This document shows, one piece after another, positions 1-5,897 of a stretch of DNA of 8,458 bases. Numbering within the stretch: position 1 is the first letter of the stretch; each line of letters opens with the position of its first letter. The notes beneath the pieces were generated by a model, which saw nothing but the letters and a program-made list of their open reading frames with translations, was not told where the DNA came from and did no database searches. The stretch spans positions 1 to 8,458 of the forward strand of contig JAISOQ010000174.1 in assembly GCA_031275515.1 (NCBI GenBank). Direction: 5' to 3'. A program made the position numbers and the translations under genes. The stretch is from Treponema sp. (GTDB lineage: Bacteria > Spirochaetota > Spirochaetia > Treponematales > Breznakiellaceae).

Positions 1-114
1 GAATACGCCTACAACATCATCGACACGGAACAGGCTATTCCGCCCGTCGCTCTGGAACGGATCCTCTCCGTGGACGGGATAATCCGGGTCAGAACCATAC
101 AGGACAGCCGCTAA
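1..114 (+). CDS. serA: C-terminal fragment of D-3-phosphoglycerate dehydrogenase (ACT domain), partial
   Basis: Only the last 37 codons are present. The reading frame is open from base 1 to a TAA at 112-114, immediately followed by a second in-frame TAA. The peptide begins EYAYNIIDTEQAIPP and ends with VDGIIRVRTIQDSR. This is the beta-alpha-beta ending typical of the ACT domain that closes many 3-phosphoglycerate dehydrogenases: a 'YNIIDT' strand, a helix with 'ALERI', and a 'GIIRVR' strand. In that family the enzyme makes 3-phosphohydroxypyruvate in serine synthesis, and the ACT domain senses serine. The catalytic and NAD-binding parts lie outside the window. Other ACT-ending enzymes, such as an L-serine dehydratase beta subunit, remain possible. 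The gene converges with the transporter operon on the other strand. Confidence 0.6.
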   Translation, partial: EYAYNIIDTEQAIPPVALERILSVDGIIRVRTIQDSR

Positions 115-135
115 TAACAGCGTGAGTCCGGCAAA

Positions 136-154
136 AAAAGTCCCCCGGGCTTTT
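136..154 (+). terminator. probable intrinsic terminator of the serA-like gene
   Basis: The segment begins 22 nt after the stop codon. AAAAGTCC (136-143) can pair with GGGCTTTT (147-154) around a CCC loop, giving eight pairs including one G-U. The hairpin's own 3' arm supplies a short run of four T. The A-rich 5' side and T-rich 3' side would also let it work weakly in the opposite direction. The U-run is short, so termination efficiency is uncertain. Confidence 0.55.
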
Positions 155-165
155 AGGAGTAAAAG

Positions 166-213
166 ACGGATTAGCGCGGATTACACCATCTGTTTAAATC
201 CGCGTAAATCTGT
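166..213. repeat. palindromic intergenic repeat (GGATT...AATCC type)
   Basis: GATTAGCGCGGATT (169-182) is nearly the reverse complement of AATCCGCGTAAATC (197-210), with 12 of 14 positions matching. Three further pairs, one of them G-T, extend the stem outward to 166-213. The spacer is 14 nt. Stems rich in 'GCGGATT/AATCCGC' are common as dispersed intergenic palindromes in many bacterial genomes, so this may be one copy of such a family. Copy number cannot be judged from this window. Confidence 0.45.
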
Positions 214-298
214 GGACAATTTATCTTATGTTAACCCACATAGACTAAGGCATACGGACTTTTCTGAGGATTAAAAAGCAAATGACGCGTCCTGATTA

Positions 299-561
299 AA
301 CGGGGAAAACAAAACCGCCGCTTTCGAAATTGAGGTATTCCGGCTTTCATCCTTGAGGTGGAGCAGAAGATCGCAATAACCCTGCCGGCGGGTACGGAGC
401 TGCAAAAACTCACGCCGGTTGTTTCGGTTTCCGAGAAGGCGTCGGTAAACCCCGGTTCGGAGGCGGTATCTGCTGCAAAGATTAACCTTGACTTGGGGGG
501 ACCCTGCTCCCTGGGCGGCGAAGGAACTTGGACGCATGTCAATGCATCGACCAAACGTTGA
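299..561 (+). pseudogene. remnant of a lipoprotein/surface-protein repeat module, frameshifted
   Basis: From 334 to 561 one frame is open and includes the segments KIAITLPAGTELQKLTP and SVSEKASVNPGSEA. This 'I-x-ITLPAGT-x-L-x-x-LTP ... KASVNPGS' pattern resembles Ig-like repeat modules (DUF5018-like) found in large lipoproteins of spirochaetes and Bacteroidetes. The upstream part, ENKTAAFEIE, sits in another frame (299-334) and would join smoothly if one G were restored near 334. Going upstream, both frames soon meet stops (TGA at 293 and at 331). The only possible internal start, GTG at 358, lacks a separate ribosome binding site. After about codon 35 of the open segment the resemblance fades. 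No signal peptide or lipobox is present. I read it as a decayed fragment. A short functional peptide is possible but unsupported. Confidence 0.35.
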
Positions 562-645
562 TGCCTGCGGGGAAATCGATTATTACCGGATTGAAAGGCC
601 CTGTTGAGCGGCGGGCTGTCCGGAAGGACTCGGCGTTATTAACGC
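544..645. repeat. three small inverted repeats downstream of the transporter operon
   Basis: GCATCGAC (544-551) pairs with GTTGATGC (557-564) over a 5-nt loop. GTCC (618-621) pairs with GGAC (626-629) around GGAA, a GNRA-type loop on the plus strand. GCGTT (633-637) pairs with AACGC (641-645). None is followed by a T-run on either strand, so none is a textbook intrinsic terminator for the operon that ends at 673 on the minus strand. They are the only structure seen between the coding remnant and the operon end. Confidence 0.3.
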
Positions 646-672
646 ATGGGAGCGGAAAACGCGAAAGTCCGT

Positions 673-1584
673 TCACTTTCCCTTATCATAAGGCTGCCCC
701 GCAGCTTTGGGGGCATAGTCTTTCCCGCTGAACGCCACCAGGGTTACCAGGGTGATCACATAGGGAAGGGCGTTGAAGAATTCAGAGGGCAGAAACCGGA
801 GGCCTGAAATATTGACGGCGTTCACGGCCAGAGCGGAAGAAGCGCCGAAGAGGAAGGATGCGCCCAGTATGCCCAGGGGAAGCCAGCGGCCAAAGGAGAC
901 CGCCGCCAGGGCGATAAAGCCCTTGCCGTTAATGGTGGTTACCGTGTACTGGATGTCCTGGGTCAGGACTATGCAGCCCCCGGCCAGACCCGCCAGCGCG
1001 CCGGAGATAAGCACTGCAATGTAACGGATACGCAGGACATCCACCCCGGCGGCGGCGGCGGCTTGGGGATATTCGCCGCAGGCCCGGAGACGGAAGCCCC
1101 AGGGCCGCTTGTAGAGGATGAACCATACCGCAAGCAGGATGATAAGACTGAGCCAGGCGGTGGGATAGATGCCGGCGAAACCAGGGCGCATACCCATGTG
1201 GTAGTTCCGGGTACGGTCCATTTTAAAGAGAAGCTGGCAGAAGAATACGGTAATCCCGTTAGCCAAAAGGTTGATGCCCGTACCGGAGATAACCTGATCG
1301 GCCCGGAGGGTAATGGCGGCAAAGGCATGAATCAGGGAAAAAAGACAGCCCGCAAGAGAAGCCAGGAACAGAGCCAGGGGAATGGAAAAATCGGCGGAGC
1401 TTTCCAGGAATACCTGGGTAGTGGCGGCGGCCATAGCGCCAAAGGCCATAAGCCCCTCCAACGCTATGTTTACCACCCCCGCTTTCTCACAGATCATTCC
1501 CCCTGTGGCGGCGATAAGGATGGGGGCTACGATCATGGCTGTCGAAGGGAGCATATTCCACACAATCTGCAAAAATTCGTTCAT
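673..1584 (-). CDS. nucleoside ABC transporter permease, NupQ-type (COG1079-like)
   Basis: This is the second membrane subunit of a purine nucleoside importer: 303 residues, very hydrophobic, in the BPD_transp_2 permease family. Visible landmarks are AGVVNIALEG (residues 35-44), the family's 'GVVNIxLEG' signature between early membrane helices, and the cytoplasmic coupling segment near 168-190 (ACGEYPQAAAAAGVDV). That segment is followed by the SGALAGLAGG helix (194-203). The five consecutive alanines (175-179) replace the more varied residues usual after 'P-x-AA'. I chose the ATG at 1584 because it overlaps the preceding permease's stop codon as ATGA. It also has AGAGGG about 7 nt upstream and gives the family's usual N-terminus; 14 more codons upstream are open but lie inside the neighbouring gene. 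It is the last gene of the operon. It resembles Bacillus NupQ (YufQ) and spirochaete Pnr permeases; the exact nucleoside is inferred. Confidence 0.9.
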   Translation of the reverse strand: MNEFLQIVWNMLPSTAMIVAPILIAATGGMICEKAGVVNIALEGLMAFGAMAAATTQVFLESSADFSIPLALFLASLAGCLFSLIHAFAAITLRADQVISGTGINLLANGITVFFCQLLFKMDRTRNYHMGMRPGFAGIYPTAWLSLIILLAVWFILYKRPWGFRLRACGEYPQAAAAAGVDVLRIRYIAVLISGALAGLAGGCIVLTQDIQYTVTTINGKGFIALAAVSFGRWLPLGILGASFLFGASSALAVNAVNISGLRFLPSEFFNALPYVITLVTLVAFSGKDYAPKAAGQPYDKGK

Positions 1585-2708
1585 TCCATTTCCCTCTCTT
1601 TCCGTATTTTCTCTTTGCGCTGCCAATCTACGATGATTCGTATCCCCGCCCGGAGGGATATGAACACTACCACCAGCCCTAATATGATGGAGGCGATCTC
1701 CTTGGGTATCTGCCGGGACTGCATCAGCGGCTGGGCGGACTTGAGCATACCAAAGAGGAGGCCCGAAAGGGCGGTCCCCCAGGCCGTGCTGTTTCCCACC
1801 AGGGCCACAGCTATGCCGTCAAAACCGTAGCCGTCCTGGACCGCCAGGACCCGTCCGGCGGGGAAGACCCCCAGGGAAACCGACGCCCCGGCCAGGCCGG
1901 CAAAGGCCCCGGAGATAGCCATAGAGGCGGTGATGGCGGCATTCACGTTGATCCCTCCATAGCGGGCGGCGTCCCTGTTGAGCCCTGTGGCCCGCAGGGA
2001 ATAGCCGAACCGGGTCCTCCCCATGATGAACCAGTAGAAGACCACCGCCGCCAGGGTAAGGTAAAGGCCGTAGTTAAGCCGGGAACCATTGGTGAGGGAA
2101 GAAAGAACGGGGCTTGTGAGCCGGGCGGTTTGGGGAAAATCCGGGGTCCTGAAAGTATTGGTTCCGGGAATCATCAGGGTAAAAAACCGGGAGAGGTACA
2201 GGGCTATGTAGTTCATCATGATGGTGGCTACTACTTCGGACACGCTGAACCGGGCCTTGAGGAAACCCGCGATGCCGCCCCAAACCGCCCCCGCGGCGAT
2301 ACCGGCCAGCACTGCCAGAACCCAATGGAGAACCGGGACATGAGGCCCGTAAATAGCCACAAACTGGGCGGCGGTTAGGCCCGCGGCATACTGCCCTTCG
2401 GCGCCTATGTTGAAAAGCCCCGTCCGGGCGGCAAAACCCATAGAGAGGCCGCAGAGGATGAGGGGGATCGCGCTCACAAACCATTCCCCAACATAACGCA
2501 TGTTGTGAGTCCCCCGGCGGAGGTCCCACCCTGAAACTACCTGGAATATGGCGGAATACATATTCCCGGGATTCCTGCCTACAAGGAGGATGAGGATCGT
2601 AGCAACCAGGAAACCCAGAAGTACCACCGCCGCGGAGAGGAGGGCGTTGGATCGGGTAAAAAACTCCAAAACCATACCCCGGACAGGGGGCCGTGATTTT
2701 TCAGTCAT
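1581..2708 (-). CDS. nucleoside ABC transporter permease, NupP-type (COG4603-like)
   Basis: This is the first membrane subunit of the importer: 375 residues with about nine hydrophobic segments, near 22-44, 76-96, 106-121, 128-150, 160-180, 213-229, 257-280, 295-320 and 336-356. The signature GLFNIGAEGQ (97-106) and the cytoplasmic loop ATGLNRDAARYGGINV (240-255), which should contact the ATPase, place it in the BPD_transp_2 family beside Bacillus NupP (YufP). The highly charged tail (RKEKIRKEREME) is cytoplasmic. I preferred the ATG at 2708, which overlaps the ATPase stop by 8 nt. Its ribosome binding site is weak (CGGGGT), so it is probably translated by coupling to the ATPase gene. An open extension to 2762 would add 18 residues but lies fully inside the ATPase gene and lacks family resemblance. 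The 3' end overlaps the next permease by 4 nt. Confidence 0.9.
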   Translation of the reverse strand: MTEKSRPPVRGMVLEFFTRSNALLSAAVVLLGFLVATILILLVGRNPGNMYSAIFQVVSGWDLRRGTHNMRYVGEWFVSAIPLILCGLSMGFAARTGLFNIGAEGQYAAGLTAAQFVAIYGPHVPVLHWVLAVLAGIAAGAVWGGIAGFLKARFSVSEVVATIMMNYIALYLSRFFTLMIPGTNTFRTPDFPQTARLTSPVLSSLTNGSRLNYGLYLTLAAVVFYWFIMGRTRFGYSLRATGLNRDAARYGGINVNAAITASMAISGAFAGLAGASVSLGVFPAGRVLAVQDGYGFDGIAVALVGNSTAWGTALSGLLFGMLKSAQPLMQSRQIPKEIASIILGLVVVFISLRAGIRIIVDWQRKEKIRKEREME

Positions 2709-4227
2709 GGGTACCCCGTATAGAGGGGGCCGGAACGGGATCTTTCCAATCCGGAGAGGCAACCCCGCCCATCATGGCCCCTATGCGGCGTTCGGCTGCT
2801 TCTTCGGCGGGGACTATTCCCACGACGGAACCCCTGGAAATCGCCGCAATGCGGTCGCAGAGCCCCAGGATTTCGTCCAGTTCAAAAGAAATCAGGAGTA
2901 CCGCCCGGCCTTTATCCCGCTCCGCCAGAATCCGCGTATGGATATACTCAATAGCCCCCACATCCAGCCCGCGGGTAGGCTGGGACACGATGAGCAGCTC
3001 CGGGGAAAGGCTTAGTTCCCGGGCTATGATGGCTTTTTGCTGGTTCCCGCCGGAAAGATCGCCGGTACGGGTCAGGGGGCCTTTTTCGGCCCGAATGTCA
3101 AACTGATCGATGAGGTTTTGTGCGAAAGGAGGCTTGCGGTACCCCTTGAGCATCAGGCTTTCATACAGATAAAAGTCCAGAACCAGGCCGTACCGCTGCC
3201 GGTCTTCGGGCACATAGGCGATCCCCATTTTGATGCGTTCGGCTATGCTTTTGCGGGTAATGTCCCTGCCTTTGAACAGGATGCGGCCTGAGATGACCGG
3301 GAGGAGGCCGTAAATGGCGGCGGTCAGTTCCGCCTGCCCGTTGCCGTCCACCCCGGCTACGCCCACCACTTCTCCGGCGCGGACCTCCAGGGAAAGGCCG
3401 TTTACCGCCGGAAGCCCCCGTGAATCGGCAGCCTGGAGGTCCTCGATACGCAAAATAATCCCGCCGGGACGGGCGGGCTTCCGCTCAAGTTTGAAATTGA
3501 TTGTCCGGCCTACCATCTTTTCCGCAAGTTCCATCTCCTCCGCGTCCTTCACGATTACCGTGTCTATGGTCCTGCCCCGGCGCAGTACCGTACACCGGTC
3601 AGCCGCCGCCTTAATTTCCTTTAATTTATGGGTGATGAAGATGATGGTCTTTCCCTCGGCCTTGAGGCGGTTAAAGATGAGGAGTAACTCGTCGATTTCC
3701 TGGGGAGTTAAAACCGCCGTGGGCTCATCAAAGATAAGAATATCCGCGTTCCGGTACAGTATCTTGAGGATTTCCACCCGCTGCTGCATACCTACGGTGA
3801 TGTTTTCGATGCGGGCCCGGGGGTCCACTGCAAGGCCGTAGGCGGAGGAAAGCTCCGCCGTCTTCTTTTCCGCAGCGGCCATATCCAGGTTCCCGAACCG
3901 GTTCCGGCATTCAAGCCCCAGAACGATATTTTCCGCCACGGTAAAATTATGCACCAGCTTAAAGTGCTGGTGTACCATCCCTATCCCCAAAGCAATAGCG
4001 TCATTGGGGGTCTTGATGGCAGCCTCTTTCCCGCGTATCCTGATGACTCCTCCATCGGCTTCGTGAATACCGAAGAGGACGGACATAAGGGTGGATTTAC
4101 CCGCCCCGTTTTCTCCCAGGAGGGCGTGGATTTCGCCCTCCCAAACCGTCAGATTCACATGATCGTTAGCCGCTATGCCGGGGAAAACCTTGGTGATGTC
4201 GATCATCTCAATGGCGGGCGTATTCAC
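2701..4227 (-). CDS. nucleoside ABC transporter ATP-binding protein, tandem NBD (NupO/RbsA-like, COG3845)
   Basis: This is the motor of the importer, a single 508-residue chain with two nucleotide-binding domains. Domain 1 has Walker A GENGAGKST (38-46), Q-loop Gln87, a variant signature TVGMQQ (144-149), Walker B ending DEPT (167-170) and H-loop His200. Domain 2 is degenerate at Walker A (GVDGNGQ, 292-298) but has a normal LSGGNQQ signature (391-397). Its Walker B reads LLIVSQP (411-417), so the usual Asp-Glu pair is Ser-Gln, and its H-loop His is absent. This asymmetry is usual for this family: one site hydrolyses ATP and the other mostly binds. The GTG start at 4227 has AGGAG 5 nt upstream and gives the family N-terminus VNTPAIEMIDITKVFPG. 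A TTG at 4302 behind GGGAGGG would add 25 unrelated residues and is the alternative. Confidence 0.9.
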   Translation of the reverse strand: MNTPAIEMIDITKVFPGIAANDHVNLTVWEGEIHALLGENGAGKSTLMSVLFGIHEADGGVIRIRGKEAAIKTPNDAIALGIGMVHQHFKLVHNFTVAENIVLGLECRNRFGNLDMAAAEKKTAELSSAYGLAVDPRARIENITVGMQQRVEILKILYRNADILIFDEPTAVLTPQEIDELLLIFNRLKAEGKTIIFITHKLKEIKAAADRCTVLRRGRTIDTVIVKDAEEMELAEKMVGRTINFKLERKPARPGGIILRIEDLQAADSRGLPAVNGLSLEVRAGEVVGVAGVDGNGQAELTAAIYGLLPVISGRILFKGRDITRKSIAERIKMGIAYVPEDRQRYGLVLDFYLYESLMLKGYRKPPFAQNLIDQFDIRAEKGPLTRTGDLSGGNQQKAIIARELSLSPELLIVSQPTRGLDVGAIEYIHTRILAERDKGRAVLLISFELDEILGLCDRIAAISRGSVVGIVPAEEAAERRIGAMMGGVASPDWKDPVPAPSIRGTHD

Positions 4228-4258
4228 ACAGGCTCCTGGCCTGGGAGAGGGCGATTTC

Positions 4259-4297
4259 AGGGCTTGCCGGCGTATAAGGGAACAACCGCCGGGCCCT
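4259..4297 (-). promoter_or_regulatory. intercistronic hairpin between pnrA and the ATPase gene
   Basis: In the operon transcript AGGGC (4297-4293) and CCGGCG (4292-4287) pair with CGCCGG (4272-4267) and GCCCT (4263-4259). The result is 11 pairs with a 3-nt CAA bulge on one side and a 14-nt loop. No T-run follows, so this is not a standard terminator. A GC-rich hairpin just after a binding-protein gene often protects the upstream message or reduces readthrough, giving more receptor than ATPase; that role here is inferred. The ATPase ribosome binding site (4237-4233) lies outside the stem. Confidence 0.5.
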
Positions 4298-4326
4298 TGC
4301 AATACAATTCCCTCCCCCTCAAACTC

Positions 4327-5472
4327 TTAGTCGTCCAGAGCCTTTAAATCCTGGGGGAAGCCGGGAAGTTTTTTAGCTTCCCCATTCGTGGCGGCGATGC
4401 GGATCTCGCCGGAGATGATTTGAGCCTTTATCTTTTCAAGTTCGTCAATAATATCTTTGGTAAGCGCGGAATTCGTGACGGAATACCCTACCCCGTCGGC
4501 TTTGGCGTCAAAGGTGATGATTTCCCCCTTAAAGGAGTTGTTCTTTACCGCGTTAAGACCGTAGAGCAGGCTGGTCTCCACCCGCTTGATCATAGAAGTG
4601 AGGACCGCCGATTCGGTATCGCTGTAACGGCCTTCCTCATACTGATCCGAGTCCACCCCTATGGCCCATACGTTCTTTCCCGCTTCGCGGTACTGTTTGG
4701 CCTGGGCTATGGCGCCGTTCCCGCTGGCCCCGGCGGCGGAATAAATGGCGTATACCCCGGAATCGTACCAGTTCATGGCCTGGGTTTTGGCAAGATCGGC
4801 TCGTCCCCAGTCATTCACGTAGTAGTCCACAATCCCGGCATCGGGGAATACCGACAGAATCCCCTGAACATAACCGACTTCAAACTTGGTGATCGTCCCG
4901 CTGGGAACGCCGCCTATAAACCCGAACCGGGGAGCAGTTATGCCGTCGGCCTTGGCCTTGAGTGCGGCTGCTACCCCTGCCAGGTAGGACCCTTCGTGTT
5001 CGGCGTATACCGCCTGCATGACATTGGGCAGGTTCACCCAATCCACATCAACGATTAGGTACTTCTGGTTCGGGCTGCCGCCGGCCACTTCCGTGAGGGC
5101 ATCGGCAAAGGTAAAGCCGGTGGTTACAATCAGATCGTAGCCTTCGTCCGTGGCCTGTTTAAGATTGGGGACGTACATATCCTGGGTCTGGGCGGTTATC
5201 ACATCGTAAAGGGTTCCCCGCTGCCGGGGGTTCTCCCAAGTATCGCCGTAAAATTCCAGTATGCCCCGCCATGCCGCGGCATTAAAAGATTTGTCGTCTA
5301 TCCCGGTCGCATCGGTTAAAAGCCGCACCGTTATTCCTCCGCCTGTCCGGGTAACGGAAGCCCCGGGACCTGCGGAAGATGCAGGAGCCGGGGCAGGCTT
5401 GTTACAAGCCGCCAGGATTAACGCCGCTATAACGGCCCCTGTTAAAGCCGCGAATCTACAATTCCTTTTCAT
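4327..5472 (-). CDS. pnrA: purine nucleoside-binding lipoprotein, PnrA/TmpC/BmpA family
   Basis: This is the substrate receptor of the importer, 381 residues. A basic N-terminus, a hydrophobic stretch and the lipobox LAAC make Cys23 the lipidated residue, so the protein is anchored in a membrane facing the periplasm. A Pro/Ala/Ser/Gly-rich tether (about 25-46) precedes the BMP-family domain. Family landmarks are DATGIDDKSFN (54-64), TTGFTFADAL (117-126), EGSYLAGVAA (160-169), FIGGVPSGTITKFEVGY (185-201) and GVDSDQ (272-277). In the Treponema pallidum PnrA family the equivalent aspartates and aromatic residues bind purine nucleosides. The ATG at 5472 has AAGGAG about 9 nt upstream. The gene heads the operon: a 99-nt gap with a hairpin leads to the ATPase, then two permeases follow. 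Family membership is secure; ligand preference is inferred. Confidence 0.93.
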   Translation of the reverse strand: MKRNCRFAALTGAVIAALILAACNKPAPAPASSAGPGASVTRTGGGITVRLLTDATGIDDKSFNAAAWRGILEFYGDTWENPRQRGTLYDVITAQTQDMYVPNLKQATDEGYDLIVTTGFTFADALTEVAGGSPNQKYLIVDVDWVNLPNVMQAVYAEHEGSYLAGVAAALKAKADGITAPRFGFIGGVPSGTITKFEVGYVQGILSVFPDAGIVDYYVNDWGRADLAKTQAMNWYDSGVYAIYSAAGASGNGAIAQAKQYREAGKNVWAIGVDSDQYEEGRYSDTESAVLTSMIKRVETSLLYGLNAVKNNSFKGEIITFDAKADGVGYSVTNSALTKDIIDELEKIKAQIISGEIRIAATNGEAKKLPGFPQDLKALDD

Positions 5473-5530
5473 GATACTACTCCTTTCGATTTGTCAGAAA
5501 TTTTGTTTTGATTAAAAGAAATCCACCCTC

Positions 5531-5559
5531 AGCATATCTGGTAGAGACAAAAAAATCAA
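5531..5559 (-). promoter_or_regulatory. putative sigma70-type promoter of the pnrA operon
   Basis: On the minus strand TTGATT (5559-5554) and TATGCT (5536-5531) are separated by exactly 17 nt. Each matches four of six consensus positions. Transcription would begin near 5524 and leave a leader of about 50 nt ending with the AAGGAG ribosome binding site. The leader is too short for a purine riboswitch. Readthrough from the tRNA gene upstream on the same strand is also possible. Confidence 0.4.
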
Positions 5560-5588
5560 CCAATCCCCTCAAACAGGCCGGGAATTCT

Positions 5589-5618
5589 CAGTTTAGAAAT
5601 TTTTTAGGCAAAAAACTG
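5589..5618. repeat. AT-rich inverted repeat between tRNA-Glu and pnrA
   Basis: TTTTTT (5600-5605), AGGC, AAAAAA (5610-5615) form a perfect inner inverted repeat. CAGTTT (5589-5594) and AAACTG (5613-5618) form an overlapping outer one, so the two pairings compete. On the minus strand the T6 run lies about 60 nt past the tRNA 3' end, so it could contribute to ending the tRNA transcript. The stem is not GC-rich, so this is weak. A GC hairpin (CGGG/CCCG) lies closer to the tRNA but has no T-run. Confidence 0.25.
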
Positions 5619-5681
5619 GAAATAACGGGCAGACCGGGTTTACCCCGATTATTGAGGCTTTTCCAAAGCATCAGCAGGTAT

Positions 5682-5753
5682 CATCTCCTGGGGGAATTGA
5701 ACCCCCGTTGTCGGGATGAAAACCCGATGTCCTAACCACTAGACGAAGGAGAC
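5682..5753 (-). tRNA. tRNA-Glu, anticodon TTC
   Basis: The minus strand folds as a standard 72-nt tRNA. The acceptor stem is GTCTCCT (5753-5747) with AGGAGAT (5689-5683), including one G-U at the first pair. The D-arm is GTCT/GGAC with AGTGGTTA as its loop. The anticodon stem TCGGG/CCCGA encloses TTTTCAT, which sets the anticodon as TTC, reading GAA/GAG glutamate codons. The T-arm is GGGGG/CCCCC around TTCAATT. The discriminator is G at 5682. The 3' CCA is not encoded (the genome continues ATA), so it must be added by CCA nucleotidyltransferase. It has its own strong promoter just upstream and lies on the same strand as pnrA. Confidence 0.96.
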
Positions 5754-5765
5754 AGGATAAAAAAT

Positions 5766-5794
5766 ACTATATTGAAAATTGCGGAACGTGTCAA
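5766..5794 (-). promoter_or_regulatory. sigma70-type promoter of tRNA-Glu
   Basis: On the minus strand a perfect TTGACA (5794-5789) is followed after exactly 17 nt by TATAGT (5771-5766), five of six consensus bases. The -10 box ends 12 nt before the tRNA 5' base, which leaves a leader of about 5 nt. The region upstream of the -35 box is rich in A and T (TTTAATCTTTTAATG), like an UP element. This strength suits a stable-RNA gene. Confidence 0.8.
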
Positions 5795-5847
5795 CCGGTT
5801 TTGGGCATTAAAAGATTAAAATTCGCTTACCGGATTTTTAGCTTATA

Positions 5848-5886
5848 GCGATAACGGGACATTCTCTGTATACTATCGCAAGAGGA
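5848..5886 (+). promoter_or_regulatory. dinG: possible dinG promoter and ribosome binding site with flanking inverted repeat
   Basis: TATACT (5869-5874) matches five of six -10 positions and is directly preceded by TG. No good -35 box is found 16-18 nt upstream. GCGATA (5848-5853) and TATCGC (5874-5879) form an inverted repeat that straddles the -10 box, a layout compatible with an operator. AGAGGA (5881-5886) is the only ribosome-binding candidate and lies 11 nt before the GTG start. A start site near 5881 would leave very little leader, so the true promoter may lie elsewhere. Confidence 0.3.
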
Positions 5887-5897
5887 AAGAATTTTTA

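Noticed and set aside
231..554. Minus-strand open frames in the serA/transporter gap
   Set aside because: They have no ribosome binding site or domain pattern, and the plus strand of the same stretch carries the lipoprotein-module resemblance.
1585..1626. 14-residue N-terminal extension of the NupQ-type permease
   Set aside because: It overlaps the preceding permease. The ATGA overlap at 1584 with AGAGGG upstream is a better start.
1063..1830. 255-codon plus-strand open frame across both permeases
   Set aside because: It is antisense to two clear membrane proteins, and its product is hydrophilic and low in complexity.
2709..2762. 18-residue N-terminal extension of the NupP-type permease
   Set aside because: It lies entirely inside the ATPase gene and is not like the family. 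The ATG at 2708 forms a typical coupled overlap.
5473..5681. Purine riboswitch upstream of pnrA
   Set aside because: The three-stem junction and conserved loop bases of the purine aptamer could not be found by eye on either strand.
5754..5897. LexA/SOS box upstream of dinG
   Set aside because: I found no CTGT-N8-ACAG, GAAC-N4-GTTC or TTTG-N5-CAAA pattern.
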